Assembly (NCBI GenBank): GCA_045560765.1
Contig: JBJKZD010000010.1
Location: 186,001-250,000, forward strand
Source: UBA9926 sp913064795
GTDB taxonomy: Bacteria; Pseudomonadota; Gammaproteobacteria; Pseudomonadales; Azotimanducaceae
Reading direction: 5' to 3'
DNA length: 64,000 bases
A program made the translations under genes and the position numbers. This document shows, one piece after another, positions 26,949 to 35,944 of this stretch. The notes under the pieces are model-generated. The model worked only from the letters and a program-made list of their open reading frames with translations. It ran no database searches and was not told the DNA's origin. Numbering within the stretch: the stretch's first letter is position 1; the number at the start of each line of letters is the position of its first letter.

Positions 26949-27715
26949 ATGAAGCCCGAATTTACTGGGGAGAATTGCTGCATATGCGATCAGGGCCTGT
27001 GCTTCATCATTTTCGATACCCCCACGCCAGCTTTTACTGCGATATCGAAGAAATTGCAGCGCTCTGCGAGCAATCAAAACTGTTGTCGTATGAAGCGTTG
27101 AACCTCATCAGTTTTCATCGCGAGGACTTTTTGCCTTCGGCGCGTTCCTTAAAAGAGACGGTAGCGCAGCACATCCTCGACCATGACGGCCATGTCTTTA
27201 CCGGCAGGATTTGCTTGCTGGCGAATTGGCGTTCTATGGGGCGGATTATGAACCCCATTGCGCTTTTTTACTGCTTTGAAGCGGAGGTGCTGACCTATGT
27301 GGTTGTTGAGGTTCACAACACACCATGGGATGAGCGGCATGTTTATGTCGTGGCTTTGGCCCAGCAATCACAATCTCGCTCCGAAGTTGAAATAGAAGAT
27401 AGGCTTGAGACAGAAAAGGCATTTCACGTCTCACCTTTTATGCCAATGGAGACACAATATCTATGGCAACTTCCGGTCCCCAGTCAGACCTGCCAGGTCG
27501 AGATTGCGGTGCGGCAACAGCAGACAATATTTTTCAGAGCGCGGCTTAACCTGAGTGCCGAATCTTTTTCTGCTCGATCGATCAAAACCTACTGTTTGCG
27601 TTACCCTTTGATGGCGGGACGAACAATGCTTCACATTTATTGGCAAGCCTTAGTACTTTATCTCAAGCGGGTTCCATTTTTCTCTCACCCGAATCGAGGT
27701 AAAATGAGCTCATGA
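26945..27715 (+). CDS. DUF1365 family protein
   Basis: 256 residues. It begins EARIYWGELLHMR and contains HHFRYPHASFYCDIEEI, NPIALFYCF and VVVEVHNTPWDERH, the conserved blocks of DUF1365. The biochemical role is unknown. Genes of this family almost always sit between an FAD oxidoreductase and a CFA synthase, as here, with 4-bp overlaps on both sides, so a role in the same lipid-modification pathway is likely. Confidence 0.85.
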   Translation: MNEARIYWGELLHMRSGPVLHHFRYPHASFYCDIEEIAALCEQSKLLSYEALNLISFHREDFLPSARSLKETVAQHILDHDGHVFTGRICLLANWRSMGRIMNPIALFYCFEAEVLTYVVVEVHNTPWDERHVYVVALAQQSQSRSEVEIEDRLETEKAFHVSPFMPMETQYLWQLPVPSQTCQVEIAVRQQQTIFFRARLNLSAESFSARSIKTYCLRYPLMAGRTMLHIYWQALVLYLKRVPFFSHPNRGKMSS

Positions 27716-28974
27716 GCGACGCAGCGCCGACAGAAGATTCAACCCCAGAGCACCCGATTCCCAATGGTCTCTGGCGCCGGTTGCTATTGGCTCGTTTCGA
27801 GCAGATCAAAGTAGGGCGTCTTAAAGTATACGAAGGCAAGGATCTGATCCTAGACGCTGGCCAGGCTCCAGACGAAGAAGCGGTGTCGATTTATATTCAA
27901 TCGTACAATGCTTATCGGGCGATGGGGCTCGGCGGTGCCCTAGGTGCATCGGAAGCTTACATGGACGGTGATTGGCGGTGTGATGATTTGCTCGAAGTGT
28001 TGCAACTCTTTCTTAAAAACCGGGGTGTGGTGGCTTCGATGGACGCCGGCCTAGCGAAGTTTCAGGTTCCATTGCGCCGGTTTCAGCACTGGTTGAATAG
28101 GGACACTCTGGTTCAGAGTAAGCGCAACATAGCGGCCCACTATGATTTGGGTAACACGTTTTTTGAGCAATTTTTAGATCAAACGATGACTTACTCCTCA
28201 GGGTATTTTGTTGATCCTCAGCAAACGATGCTCGAGGGCTCAGAGCAAAAGTTAGATCTTATTTGTAAAAAAATGCAACTCAAATCCAGCGATCACATCT
28301 TAGAAATTGGTACAGGTTGGGGCGGATTTGCGCTTCATGCGGCAAAGCACTACGGGTGCAAAGTAACGACCACGACGATATCCCCGGCGCAGTTTGAGTG
28401 GGCAGCCGAGCGAGTGCGTGAGGCAAACCTTGAGGATCGGATTGAGCTACTGCAGTTGGATTATAGGCGACTTGAAGGTCGCTTTGATAAAATTGTCTCA
28501 ATTGAGATGATCGAAGCCGTTGGTCTCAAGTTCTTGCCATTATTCTTCGAAACCTGTGCGGGACTGCTGCGGCCAGGGGGCAGCATGCTGTTGCAAGCGA
28601 TTACCATTGCGGAGCAGCGCTTTGAGGCAGCAAAACGATCGGTGGACTTTATTCAGCGGTATATATTTCCGGGTGGCGCGTTGGCGAGCGTCAACGAGCT
28701 AGTGGGTCAAAGTGCGTCCGAGCAAGCTGGATTCCGAGTGTATCAGTTAGAGGATATTACCGCGCATTATGCGGTCACAATGAGCAAGTGGCGAGAAGCC
28801 TTTGAAGCCAATCTAGACTCTGTCCGTGACTTGGGGCTTTCTGAGACCTTCATTAGAATGTGGCGTTACTATTTGTGCTATTGCGAAGCAGGATTTCGCC
28901 AGCGAGCGATTGGCTGTGTTCAACTTCAGCTCCATCTCCCCGAATTTAAGCTTGAGCTACCTTATTATGATTAG
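27712..28974 (+). CDS. cfa: cyclopropane-fatty-acyl-phospholipid synthase
   Basis: SAM-dependent enzyme that adds a methylene bridge to unsaturated acyl chains of membrane phospholipids; some relatives transfer a methyl group instead. 420 residues. An N-terminal lipid-binding region is followed by NIAAHYDLGNTFFEQFLD and TMTYSSGYF, then the SAM motif LEIGTGWGGFA (about residue 197) and SIEMIEAVG, all classic Cfa signatures. It overlaps both neighbours. Whether it makes cyclopropane or methyl-branched acyl chains cannot be decided here. Confidence 0.9.
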   Translation: MSDAAPTEDSTPEHPIPNGLWRRLLLARFEQIKVGRLKVYEGKDLILDAGQAPDEEAVSIYIQSYNAYRAMGLGGALGASEAYMDGDWRCDDLLEVLQLFLKNRGVVASMDAGLAKFQVPLRRFQHWLNRDTLVQSKRNIAAHYDLGNTFFEQFLDQTMTYSSGYFVDPQQTMLEGSEQKLDLICKKMQLKSSDHILEIGTGWGGFALHAAKHYGCKVTTTTISPAQFEWAAERVREANLEDRIELLQLDYRRLEGRFDKIVSIEMIEAVGLKFLPLFFETCAGLLRPGGSMLLQAITIAEQRFEAAKRSVDFIQRYIFPGGALASVNELVGQSASEQAGFRVYQLEDITAHYAVTMSKWREAFEANLDSVRDLGLSETFIRMWRYYLCYCEAGFRQRAIGCVQLQLHLPEFKLELPYYD

Positions 28975-30007
28975 TCTTGTTGATTGGGCCGAAAAAGGCA
29001 GGATCCCCGATGCGTTGGTGCGATTGGGAATCAAAAGGTTGCTTTTGAAACGCCTGAAGCAGGATGCTGCCCAAGCACTTGAGCCAGGTAAAAGCGATTT
29101 TGTTGAGAAAATGCGGCGCAGCCCTCTAGCATTGGGCGCATCGGATGCGAATCATCAGCATTATGAAGTGCCAACTGAAGTTTTCGAGCGCATGTTGGGG
29201 CCGCACCTTAAATACAGCTGCGCCTACTATCCATCCCTGGACGCAACGCTTGCGGAGGCTGAATCCGCTATGCTGGCGCTCAGCTGCGAGCGGGCACAAC
29301 TCATCGATGGTCAATCGATTCTAGAACTTGGATGTGGATGGGGTTCTTTGACGCTCTATATGGCAGAGACTTTTCCAAGCAGCCAAATTACCGCTGTGAG
29401 TAACTCCAATTCACAGCGGGAGCACATCGAAAGACAGGCGGCGGCGAGAGGCTTTGACAATATTCAAGTCATCACCGCCGATATGAATGTTTTTGAGACC
29501 CCCGATCTGTTTGATCGAGTGGTGTCGATTGAGATGTTTGAGCATATGCGCAATTACGAACAATTGTTTCAGCGAATCTCAAGCTGGCTTAAGGCAGACG
29601 GACGCTTGTTCTTCCACATTTTTTGCCACCGTAACTTACCCTACTTTTTTGAAGACGATTCTAAAGATGATTGGATGGCGAGACATTTTTTCACCGGCGG
29701 ATTGATGCCTTCCTTCGACCTTCCCCAGCGATTCGAGGGTGCGTTGCGGCAACGTTCTAGCTGGAAGGTCAATGGTCAACATTATGCGAGAACTTGTGCG
29801 GATTGGTTGTCCAATTTGGACACCGAGCGCCGGCCTATTTTGGCTGCGCTTGCCGGTTCTGATAATCCTGAGTCTGAGTTGATTTTATGGCAACGCTGGC
29901 GAATGTTTGTGATGGCTTGTCAGGAGCTTTTCGCCCATCAAGGCGGAGAAACCTGGTTTGTTGGTCATTACCTTTTCGAGCAGAATGCGCCCGAATCGCT
30001 AGATTGA
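28967..30007 (+). CDS. second CFA-synthase-like SAM methyltransferase
   Basis: 346 residues from the ATG at 28967, which overlaps the cfa stop by 8 bp. NHQHYEVPTEVFERMLG and KYSCAYYPS parallel the acyl-binding entry of Cfa enzymes, and the SAM motif LELGCGWGSL lies near residue 119. It is shorter than Cfa, lacking its N-terminal domain, and is closer to the coclaurine-N-methyltransferase-like branch. The substrate is unknown; operon context suggests a lipid. Its last 9 bp overlap the tail of the convergent TonB receptor gene. Confidence 0.8.
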   Translation: MISLVDWAEKGRIPDALVRLGIKRLLLKRLKQDAAQALEPGKSDFVEKMRRSPLALGASDANHQHYEVPTEVFERMLGPHLKYSCAYYPSLDATLAEAESAMLALSCERAQLIDGQSILELGCGWGSLTLYMAETFPSSQITAVSNSNSQREHIERQAAARGFDNIQVITADMNVFETPDLFDRVVSIEMFEHMRNYEQLFQRISSWLKADGRLFFHIFCHRNLPYFFEDDSKDDWMARHFFTGGLMPSFDLPQRFEGALRQRSSWKVNGQHYARTCADWLSNLDTERRPILAALAGSDNPESELILWQRWRMFVMACQELFAHQGGETWFVGHYLFEQNAPESLD

Positions 30008-32261
30008 AATCTCGACTCCGACGTGGACTGCTCGGCCGCGATTAGGTCGAGCGCCGTAAGGTTGCCGTGCAACCAAGTCAATCTGGTCTGTGACATTGTC
30101 AACTTTAAAGAGCAGTGTCAGGGATTCATTGAACGCAAATTGACTGGATAAATCCAACGAAAACTGTGCTTCGGTCTGTTCAGAGGCTAGACAGCTGGCC
30201 CGAACGCAGACCGCATCCTGGTAGGTGAGGTCGACGTAGTGAGACCACTGAGCTGTCAGTAAACTCAGCCCGAGGTGCACTTGATGCCGGGGAAGGTAGG
30301 GGATGGGGTCGCCCCGATTAACGTCGCCAAAAAATGCAGTATCTGCAATGTTAGTATCGAAGCGACCATCGATTCGGGTGAAGTTGAGCGTCGCGCCGAT
30401 AATTGATCCCTGCTGGGTGGCGATATCTTTGTGCAGCATGACTTCAAGTCCCCGAATGGTTGCTGCATCACCATTGAAACTGTCCCCAGGCATACAATCG
30501 ACACCTGACGACGCGGTGCACTGGCCCAGCAAATTATCGTAATCGCTCAAGAAGTAAATCGCCTCTAATTCGATGTCGCCAGCATGGCGAAGACCGAGTT
30601 CATAATTCATCGCGGTTTCCGGTCGAACCCCGGGCTGATTGCTTGGGGTCGTAAAACCTTTGTGCGCTCCGCCGATCAATCGTGTTCGGTCTGTCATTGA
30701 CCACAGTAATCCAATGCCCGGCAACGTAATGCTTGATTTATTTTCTCGGGTATCCCGAAGATTGCTGAGCTCGCGACTAGCAGGGTCAATGGTTCTTCCG
30801 GGCCGGGTTTCCCAACGCTGTCTGGACTGATCGATATTCTCAAAGCGAACGCCTGGGCTCAGTATCAATCGATCAAATTCGATGTTGTGCTGGATATAGG
30901 CTGCGATTGCTTTAGCGGTCTGCTTTCTATTCCCTGCGTTCCCCCAAACTCCGAGGTCATCAAGGTGTAATAGACCATCGGCTTGATGATAGGTGCTGTC
31001 TCGTTGAAGTCGATCTTCACCATCCTCGTGAAACCGAAGTCCGGCTTCAATGGATTGCTCAAAGCCCATGCTGCTGAAGTCATGCTGCAGGGCCAACTGC
31101 ACCCCTCGGGAGAAGTACTCCCTAGCATTGGCGCGCATGAGTAGGCTTCCCATCGGGGGTATCGAGTGCTCCTCTGAGGACCTGCTGCAAATCTGTAGCC
31201 TCCCCGGTCATGTCCTGGTTAATTTGATCAATAACAGTGTTCCAAGACTGGCCCGAAAAGGTATCTGCAGCACTGCTGCCGTCAGCGTCGTAGCGCTCGG
31301 TTTTGAACCAGTTGCGCTTGTGGGTATTGTTATACATTGCTACATCTAAGCGCGTCGCTTCGGCGGGTTGATAGACATATCGAAGGACTTGCTGCTGGTG
31401 ATCGGTATCGATGGTATCGAGCTCTGAGATTCCATACCGGTGGAGCGGAGCGTCTCTAAAATCTTGGTCGGTCAGCCCAAGATAACTTTGGTGGGATTGC
31501 TGCTCAGTTGTTTGGAGCTTAAGGCTGAGTTTATGTCGACCATCTTTAGACCCGAGCTCAAATTTTCCCGTGTAGTCGTCCAAGGTAAGGCCGGTGTCTT
31601 GCTGGCTGCCCCGAATCGCTTGGAACCCGTCAGAGCGCCAGAGATGCGATTCGAGCATAAATTTCCCTCGGGACCCAATATTTTGATGCAATGCAACTCT
31701 TGCTCGATGGGTCGCATCTGATCCAGTTTCAGCAAGGAAGTTAAGTTGTGGGTCTTGTGCAATTGGGGTGGAGACCAGATTTAAGGCGCCGCCGATCGTG
31801 TAGGGTCCCTGGGAGATCGCGGCGGGTCCTTTAATCACCTCAACCGCATGCATGCGACCCATGGTTGGGAAGTAATAGGCCGAGGGCGCTGAGTAGGGTG
31901 CCGGCGCGATGAGAATGTTATCCTCAAGCAATGTGATGCGACTACTTCGCTCCGTTGCAACACCGCGAATACTGATGTTAGGCCTGAGTCCGAAGCCATC
32001 CTCAATTTGGAGGGAGACCCCCGGAACTTCACGAAGTACTTTTTGGACGTCGGTGTGATTGAATGCGCCGAGGCGTTCAGGACTAAGGAATTGCGCGGCG
32101 CCAGGGATTTGTTGGGCATTTTCGACCGATCCTATGATCGTGATTTCCTCAATGCTGGCGCTTGCTGGCTCGAGGTCCTTCTGGTCCTCGGCAAAACAAA
32201 GCCCGCTACTCACGGCAAGGAAGAGCACGGCTGTCCGAGAAAATGGTAAAAAAATCGACAT
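29999..32261 (-). pseudogene. TonB-dependent siderophore/ferric-citrate-type receptor, split by a +1 frameshift
   Basis: Two minus-strand frames together encode one outer-membrane receptor. The upstream frame (31122-32261) has a signal peptide, an IEEITIIGS TonB box and a plug domain (EVPGVSLQIEDGFGLRPNISIRGV, GPAAISQGPYTIGGALN) of the FecA-like type. The downstream frame (29999-31153) supplies the rest of the barrel and ends in an aromatic-poor VHVGVEISI strand. They join at a run of five G (31155-31159 on the plus strand); removing one base restores a continuous protein of about 753 residues. Either a real disruption or a sequencing error is possible. Confidence 0.85.
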
Positions 32262-32307
32262 AACGAAGCAGTGCCCTGTGAACGAGAAAGTGAATGCTAA
32301 TCTAAAT

Positions 32308-32326
32308 AAGAATGATTATCAATTGC
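32308..32326 (-). promoter_or_regulatory. Fur box upstream of the TonB receptor
   Basis: Read on the minus strand, GCAATTGATAATCATTCTT matches 14 of 19 positions of the GATAATGATAATCATTATC Fur consensus, with a perfect central GATAATCATT. It lies about 47 bp upstream of the receptor start codon at 32261, a normal position for iron repression. Confidence 0.75.
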
Positions 32327-32631
32327 ATTAAGAGCAATTGAGCGGTCAACCCGCTTTTGTGATTGGGCAATCGACGCAATGATCCAACGAGTAGATCTAT
32401 CGTGCGGCTTTTTCAGCGTGATCGACCGATTTCGCGTGGTTTACAGCTAAACCAACTTTGGAGATCTCATCGTTTTTCAGGCTAGGCTATTTTTCATTGG
32501 GAGGGGTTCAAGGCTGAAGCTCGGCCGAATGCTAACGCTTCGACGTGACCACAAAGGTGGGCCGGAAGGGAGATCTTAAACTGGAGCGGTCAAAAAGGAT
32601 GCGCTAGGCGGTAGACATCATAGGGACAGGG
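32327..32631 (-). other. Intergenic region between gpsA and the Fur box
   Basis: About 300 bp downstream of gpsA (minus strand) and upstream of the receptor promoter region. I see no gene, repeat or terminator that I can support. Confidence 0.5.
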
Positions 32632-33627
32632 TTAAAAAGGCTCGTCTTCGCGCCCGATACCCGCTTTGAGAAGGGCCCGAAAACTTTGTTGCGCATCTCG
32701 ATCACCCTTGACCACGTGAGCGATCTCAGTAGCGATCGGCATAGTGACGTCATAGCGGGCAGCAAGCTGGGTCACCGCTTGAGCGCTTTTGATGCCCTCG
32801 GCGACCATAAACATTTGCTCGGTGATCGCCTTGATGCTCTGGCCTTGACCGAGCGCGACCCCGACCTGATGGTTGCGGGATTGCTCACTGGTACAGGTCG
32901 CAACAAGGTCTCCCATTCCGGCCAGACCCGCAAAAGTCTCAGGCTTTGCTCCCATCGCGATACCCAACCGAGTCATTTCAGCAAGCCCGCGGGTAATGAT
33001 CGCTGAACGGGTGTTACCCCCGGCGCCTAGGCCATCGCTCATACCCGCAGCGATGGCGATAATGTTTTTAAGGACGCCGCACAGCTCACAACCTAAAACA
33101 TCGTTGTTGGTATAAACCCTAAACAGTGGCGAGTGAAAAATCGGTTGAAGGTCCTCTTGATCCTTGGGATTGGAGGTTGCTAACACACTCGCCGCGGCAA
33201 ACCCGGACATAATTTCTCGAGCGAGATTCGGTCCAGTTAAGACGCCTCGAGTGTGATTGGGGCAAACCGACGCTATGATCTCGGTCATTCGAGCTCCGCT
33301 TTTCAGTTCCAATCCCTTGCTGAGTGAAATGATGGCGGCATCGCTGTTAAAGAAGCCGACAGCCTGGGTGAGAACATCTCGAAAATTTTGAGCCGGGATC
33401 GCGACAATAATCAGGGCCTTGCCGATCACGGCTATTTCAAGATCCGAGGTGGCCTGGAGTCTGGGGGACAATTCGGATTGTCCCAGGTACTTCGTATTGA
33501 GGTGGTGCTGATTGATTTCATGAGCGATCGATTGATCCCTCGCCCAGAGGGTTACGTCATATTTACGGGCAAGGAGGTGGGCGACGGTGGTGCCCCAACT
33601 GCCAGCACCTAGAATACCTATTTTCAT
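32632..33627 (-). CDS. gpsA: glycerol-3-phosphate dehydrogenase [NAD(P)+]
   Basis: Reduces dihydroxyacetone phosphate to sn-glycerol 3-phosphate for phospholipid synthesis. 331 residues. N-terminal Rossmann motif GILGAGSWGTTVAHLLA, then SLSKGLE, LTGPNLAREIM, the catalytic-lysine segment GVLKNIIAIAAGMSDGLG and AGMGDLVATCTS. Its ATG overlaps the stop of the preceding luciferase-like gene by 4 bp, so the two may be co-translated even though a functional link is unclear. Confidence 0.97.
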   Translation of the reverse strand: MKIGILGAGSWGTTVAHLLARKYDVTLWARDQSIAHEINQHHLNTKYLGQSELSPRLQATSDLEIAVIGKALIIVAIPAQNFRDVLTQAVGFFNSDAAIISLSKGLELKSGARMTEIIASVCPNHTRGVLTGPNLAREIMSGFAAASVLATSNPKDQEDLQPIFHSPLFRVYTNNDVLGCELCGVLKNIIAIAAGMSDGLGAGGNTRSAIITRGLAEMTRLGIAMGAKPETFAGLAGMGDLVATCTSEQSRNHQVGVALGQGQSIKAITEQMFMVAEGIKSAQAVTQLAARYDVTMPIATEIAHVVKGDRDAQQSFRALLKAGIGREDEPF

Positions 33628-34646
33628 AGCGTTGCCATTGAGCAGGGCGAGGCGATATCGCGCAGCTCTTGAATTAACTCCCGGGGCGCCGTATTCGGAA
33701 GACTGATACAGTCGATGAGCCCACCAAAGTGATCCGAGATGCGATCCCTGATTTCATGAAAGGTTCCGACTGCCGCAAATTCATGGACGAGGTCGTCAGG
33801 AATCAGTCGAGTCATATCGTCCCAGCGTCCAGCTTTGGAGAGCGCGTTGAGCTCAAGGCCAAGCTCTTGAAGGCCATGAGCTTCAAGCACGGGCCAGTAG
33901 GCTGGCGTCGATCCGTAGAAACCGATGCGCTGGCGAACCCATTCAAACTGTTTTGCCACCGCATCGCTATTTGATCCCGTGACGACAAAGCCGCCACCTG
34001 ATATTTCGAACGCACTTCGATCTAGGCCTCGTTTTTCGAGCTCTGCTTCGAGCCTCGGGATGATGCTGTTGCGGAGATAAAGCTTTGTGCAAAAGGCGTG
34101 CAGCATCACTCCATCGCAATGCCGCGCTGCAATCCTCATCATTGCCGGGCCAACCGCAGCGATTTGCAACTTAGGAAGCTCACCTCGGAGTGGTTCGGGT
34201 GTGAAGTTCGGTGTCATCAGGCTGAATTGATAATGTTCTCCAGAATAGTTGAGCGGCGTTCCATCACGCCAACAAGTCCAAATCGCCTGAATTGATTCGA
34301 CGTATTCTTTAAGGCGAGGCGCAGGCGCGGACCATGGGACGCTAAACCTTCTCTGATTATGCCCTTTAACCTGACTGCCTAAGCCCAAGACAAACCGACC
34401 CTCGCTCGCCGACTGTAGATCCCAGGCGAGACCTGCAGCGACCATCGGGCTTCTCGCAAAGGCAATGGCGACATTGGTTCTTAATTCGAGATGCTTGCTG
34501 TGCACCGCTGCGATGGCCAGGGGTAAAAAGGGATTATGACGGTTTTCTTGGGTCGAGATGCCCGAGAACCCTTGAGCATCGAGTGTTTCAGTTAATTCAG
34601 GCAGCTGGCGGAGAGACTCCGTGGGCACGCCCGTGAGAATTTTCAT
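33624..34646 (-). CDS. luciferase-like monooxygenase (LLM) family oxidoreductase, paralog 1
   Basis: 340 residues from the ATG at 34646 (MKILTGVPTESL); an in-frame ATG at 34679 adds 11 non-conserved residues. Conserved LLM elements are NVAIAFARSPMVAAGLAWDL, SEGRFVLGLGSQVKGHNQRRF and GGFVVTG. It resembles the LLM subgroup often annotated as F420-dependent; flavin use is equally possible. A second, clearly related copy is at 42906-43946. Substrate unknown. Overlaps gpsA by 4 bp. Confidence 0.8.
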   Translation of the reverse strand: MKILTGVPTESLRQLPELTETLDAQGFSGISTQENRHNPFLPLAIAAVHSKHLELRTNVAIAFARSPMVAAGLAWDLQSASEGRFVLGLGSQVKGHNQRRFSVPWSAPAPRLKEYVESIQAIWTCWRDGTPLNYSGEHYQFSLMTPNFTPEPLRGELPKLQIAAVGPAMMRIAARHCDGVMLHAFCTKLYLRNSIIPRLEAELEKRGLDRSAFEISGGGFVVTGSNSDAVAKQFEWVRQRIGFYGSTPAYWPVLEAHGLQELGLELNALSKAGRWDDMTRLIPDDLVHEFAAVGTFHEIRDRISDHFGGLIDCISLPNTAPRELIQELRDIASPCSMATL

Positions 34647-34986
34647 GACAGGTCTCAATGATTGGGTAAGCCTGGTCATTCTCGCGCATGACCCCTGAGC
34701 TAGGCAATGCTTGTGTGATTGAGATCAATTAGGGGTGGGCTCGATATTAGTGTCGTCGATTAAAGCGGCAGGCCCAGCAGGCCGATACAAAAATACAGGC
34801 CGAAAAAGGCGACTGCGATGAGGGTTTTATAGTCTGTGTAGAAAGGTTTTTGTTTCATGCTCCGAAGTTTATCGAAGCCTTAGGAATCAGAATAATAGTT
34901 TTATCGACTATGCTTAGATCCACTTAAGCGGTCGATCAGATTCAAGCATTCGCGGCGCCTTCTGGGCGAGCGCTAAGCCGCTGGGT
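34647..34986 (-). other. Intergenic region between LLM gene and YeiH-type transporter
   Basis: 340 bp between two minus-strand genes. Its only possible gene is the 32-codon frame at 34760-34858. No repeat or terminator was recognised. Confidence 0.5.
34760..34858 (-). CDS. possible 32-residue single-pass membrane miniprotein
   Basis: ATG at 34858 to TAA at 34760-34762. A short polar N-terminus (MKQKPFYTDYK) leads into one hydrophobic stretch (TLIAVAFFGLYFCIGLLGL) that could span the membrane. A GGAG lies only one base before the ATG, too close for an ideal ribosome-binding site. I recognise no homologue. Treat as a candidate only. Confidence 0.35.
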   Translation of the reverse strand: MKQKPFYTDYKTLIAVAFFGLYFCIGLLGLPL

Positions 34987-35916
34987 CTACGGGACGTAGG
35001 TTTTGATCAAAACTAAAGTCAATGGCGCAAGCAAACACCAAAGCCCGACCGCGTGCAGGAGGGTTCTCCATCGAATCGAACGGATCGCTTCCATCGATAA
35101 CGTCAGGCCGATAAAGAACAATGCGAGGACCAGCAGTCCTTTGGATAAGATGCTCAATCCGCTGAGCAGTTGCGCAGGTAAGGCGATGAAAGAGCCAGCA
35201 AGGCTCGTCCCGATAAATAGAAAGACAAATGTGGGAATCCTGCCTCCGTTGCTTTTTGAGCGATACCAAAAACTCAAAATCACCACCGCGGGAACGAGCC
35301 ACAAGGTTCGACCCAATTTTAACGTTGTAGCAACTTGCGCGGCCTCATCGCCGTAAATTTGTGCGGTAGCGACCACAGATGCCGTGTCGTGGATTGCGAG
35401 GGCTGCCCAAAGTCCAAATTGGGTTTGGTTGAGATCAAGGGCTTGGCCAATGGTGGGGAAAGAAAGTAGTGCGAAGGCATTGAGCAAGAAAATAATGCCC
35501 AGCACAGCCCCGGTTTGAGCGGGCTTAGCACCGATAATCGGAGCCAATGTGACGACTGCAGTACCCCCGCAGATTGCTGTGCCCCCGGTGATCAATTGCC
35601 CCTCAGTCGGTGCCATGCGAAGCAGTCGCGCGCCCAAGAGGCCCAGAATAATCACAACGCCGATGTAGAGTGTCACGACCCATGCAAATTGAGTGGTCAG
35701 GGTCCAAAGTTGGCTGGCTTGGATGCCGAATCCCAGCAAAACGATGCCGCCTTGGAGTGCATAGCGGCTCACTGTGCTGATGTGAGGAAGATCAACCTGT
35801 TTTTGCCATAATGCGATGACAAGACCTGCTGCAAAAGCGACCGCAGGGTTGCTAATCCAAAGGACAGCGGGGACGACAATCGCCAGAAAACCGAGAAGTA
35901 GAGGACGTGGCATCAT
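34987..35916 (-). CDS. YeiH family (UPF0324) multi-pass membrane transporter, putative sulfate/sulfonate exporter
   Basis: 309 residues, almost entirely hydrophobic with about ten likely membrane spans. Family blocks are LQGGIVLLGFGIQASQL, ITGGTAICGGTAVVTLAPIIGA and AIHDTASVVATAQIYG. Family members are often annotated as putative sulfate exporters; substrate evidence is limited. It is a single gene read away from the MMPL transporter cluster, 28 bp downstream of it on the same strand. Confidence 0.85.
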   Translation of the reverse strand: MMPRPLLLGFLAIVVPAVLWISNPAVAFAAGLVIALWQKQVDLPHISTVSRYALQGGIVLLGFGIQASQLWTLTTQFAWVVTLYIGVVIILGLLGARLLRMAPTEGQLITGGTAICGGTAVVTLAPIIGAKPAQTGAVLGIIFLLNAFALLSFPTIGQALDLNQTQFGLWAALAIHDTASVVATAQIYGDEAAQVATTLKLGRTLWLVPAVVILSFWYRSKSNGGRIPTFVFLFIGTSLAGSFIALPAQLLSGLSILSKGLLVLALFFIGLTLSMEAIRSIRWRTLLHAVGLWCLLAPLTLVLIKTYVP

Positions 35917-35944
35917 CGGGCAAAAGTCGCTAGGTTTAACCGCA

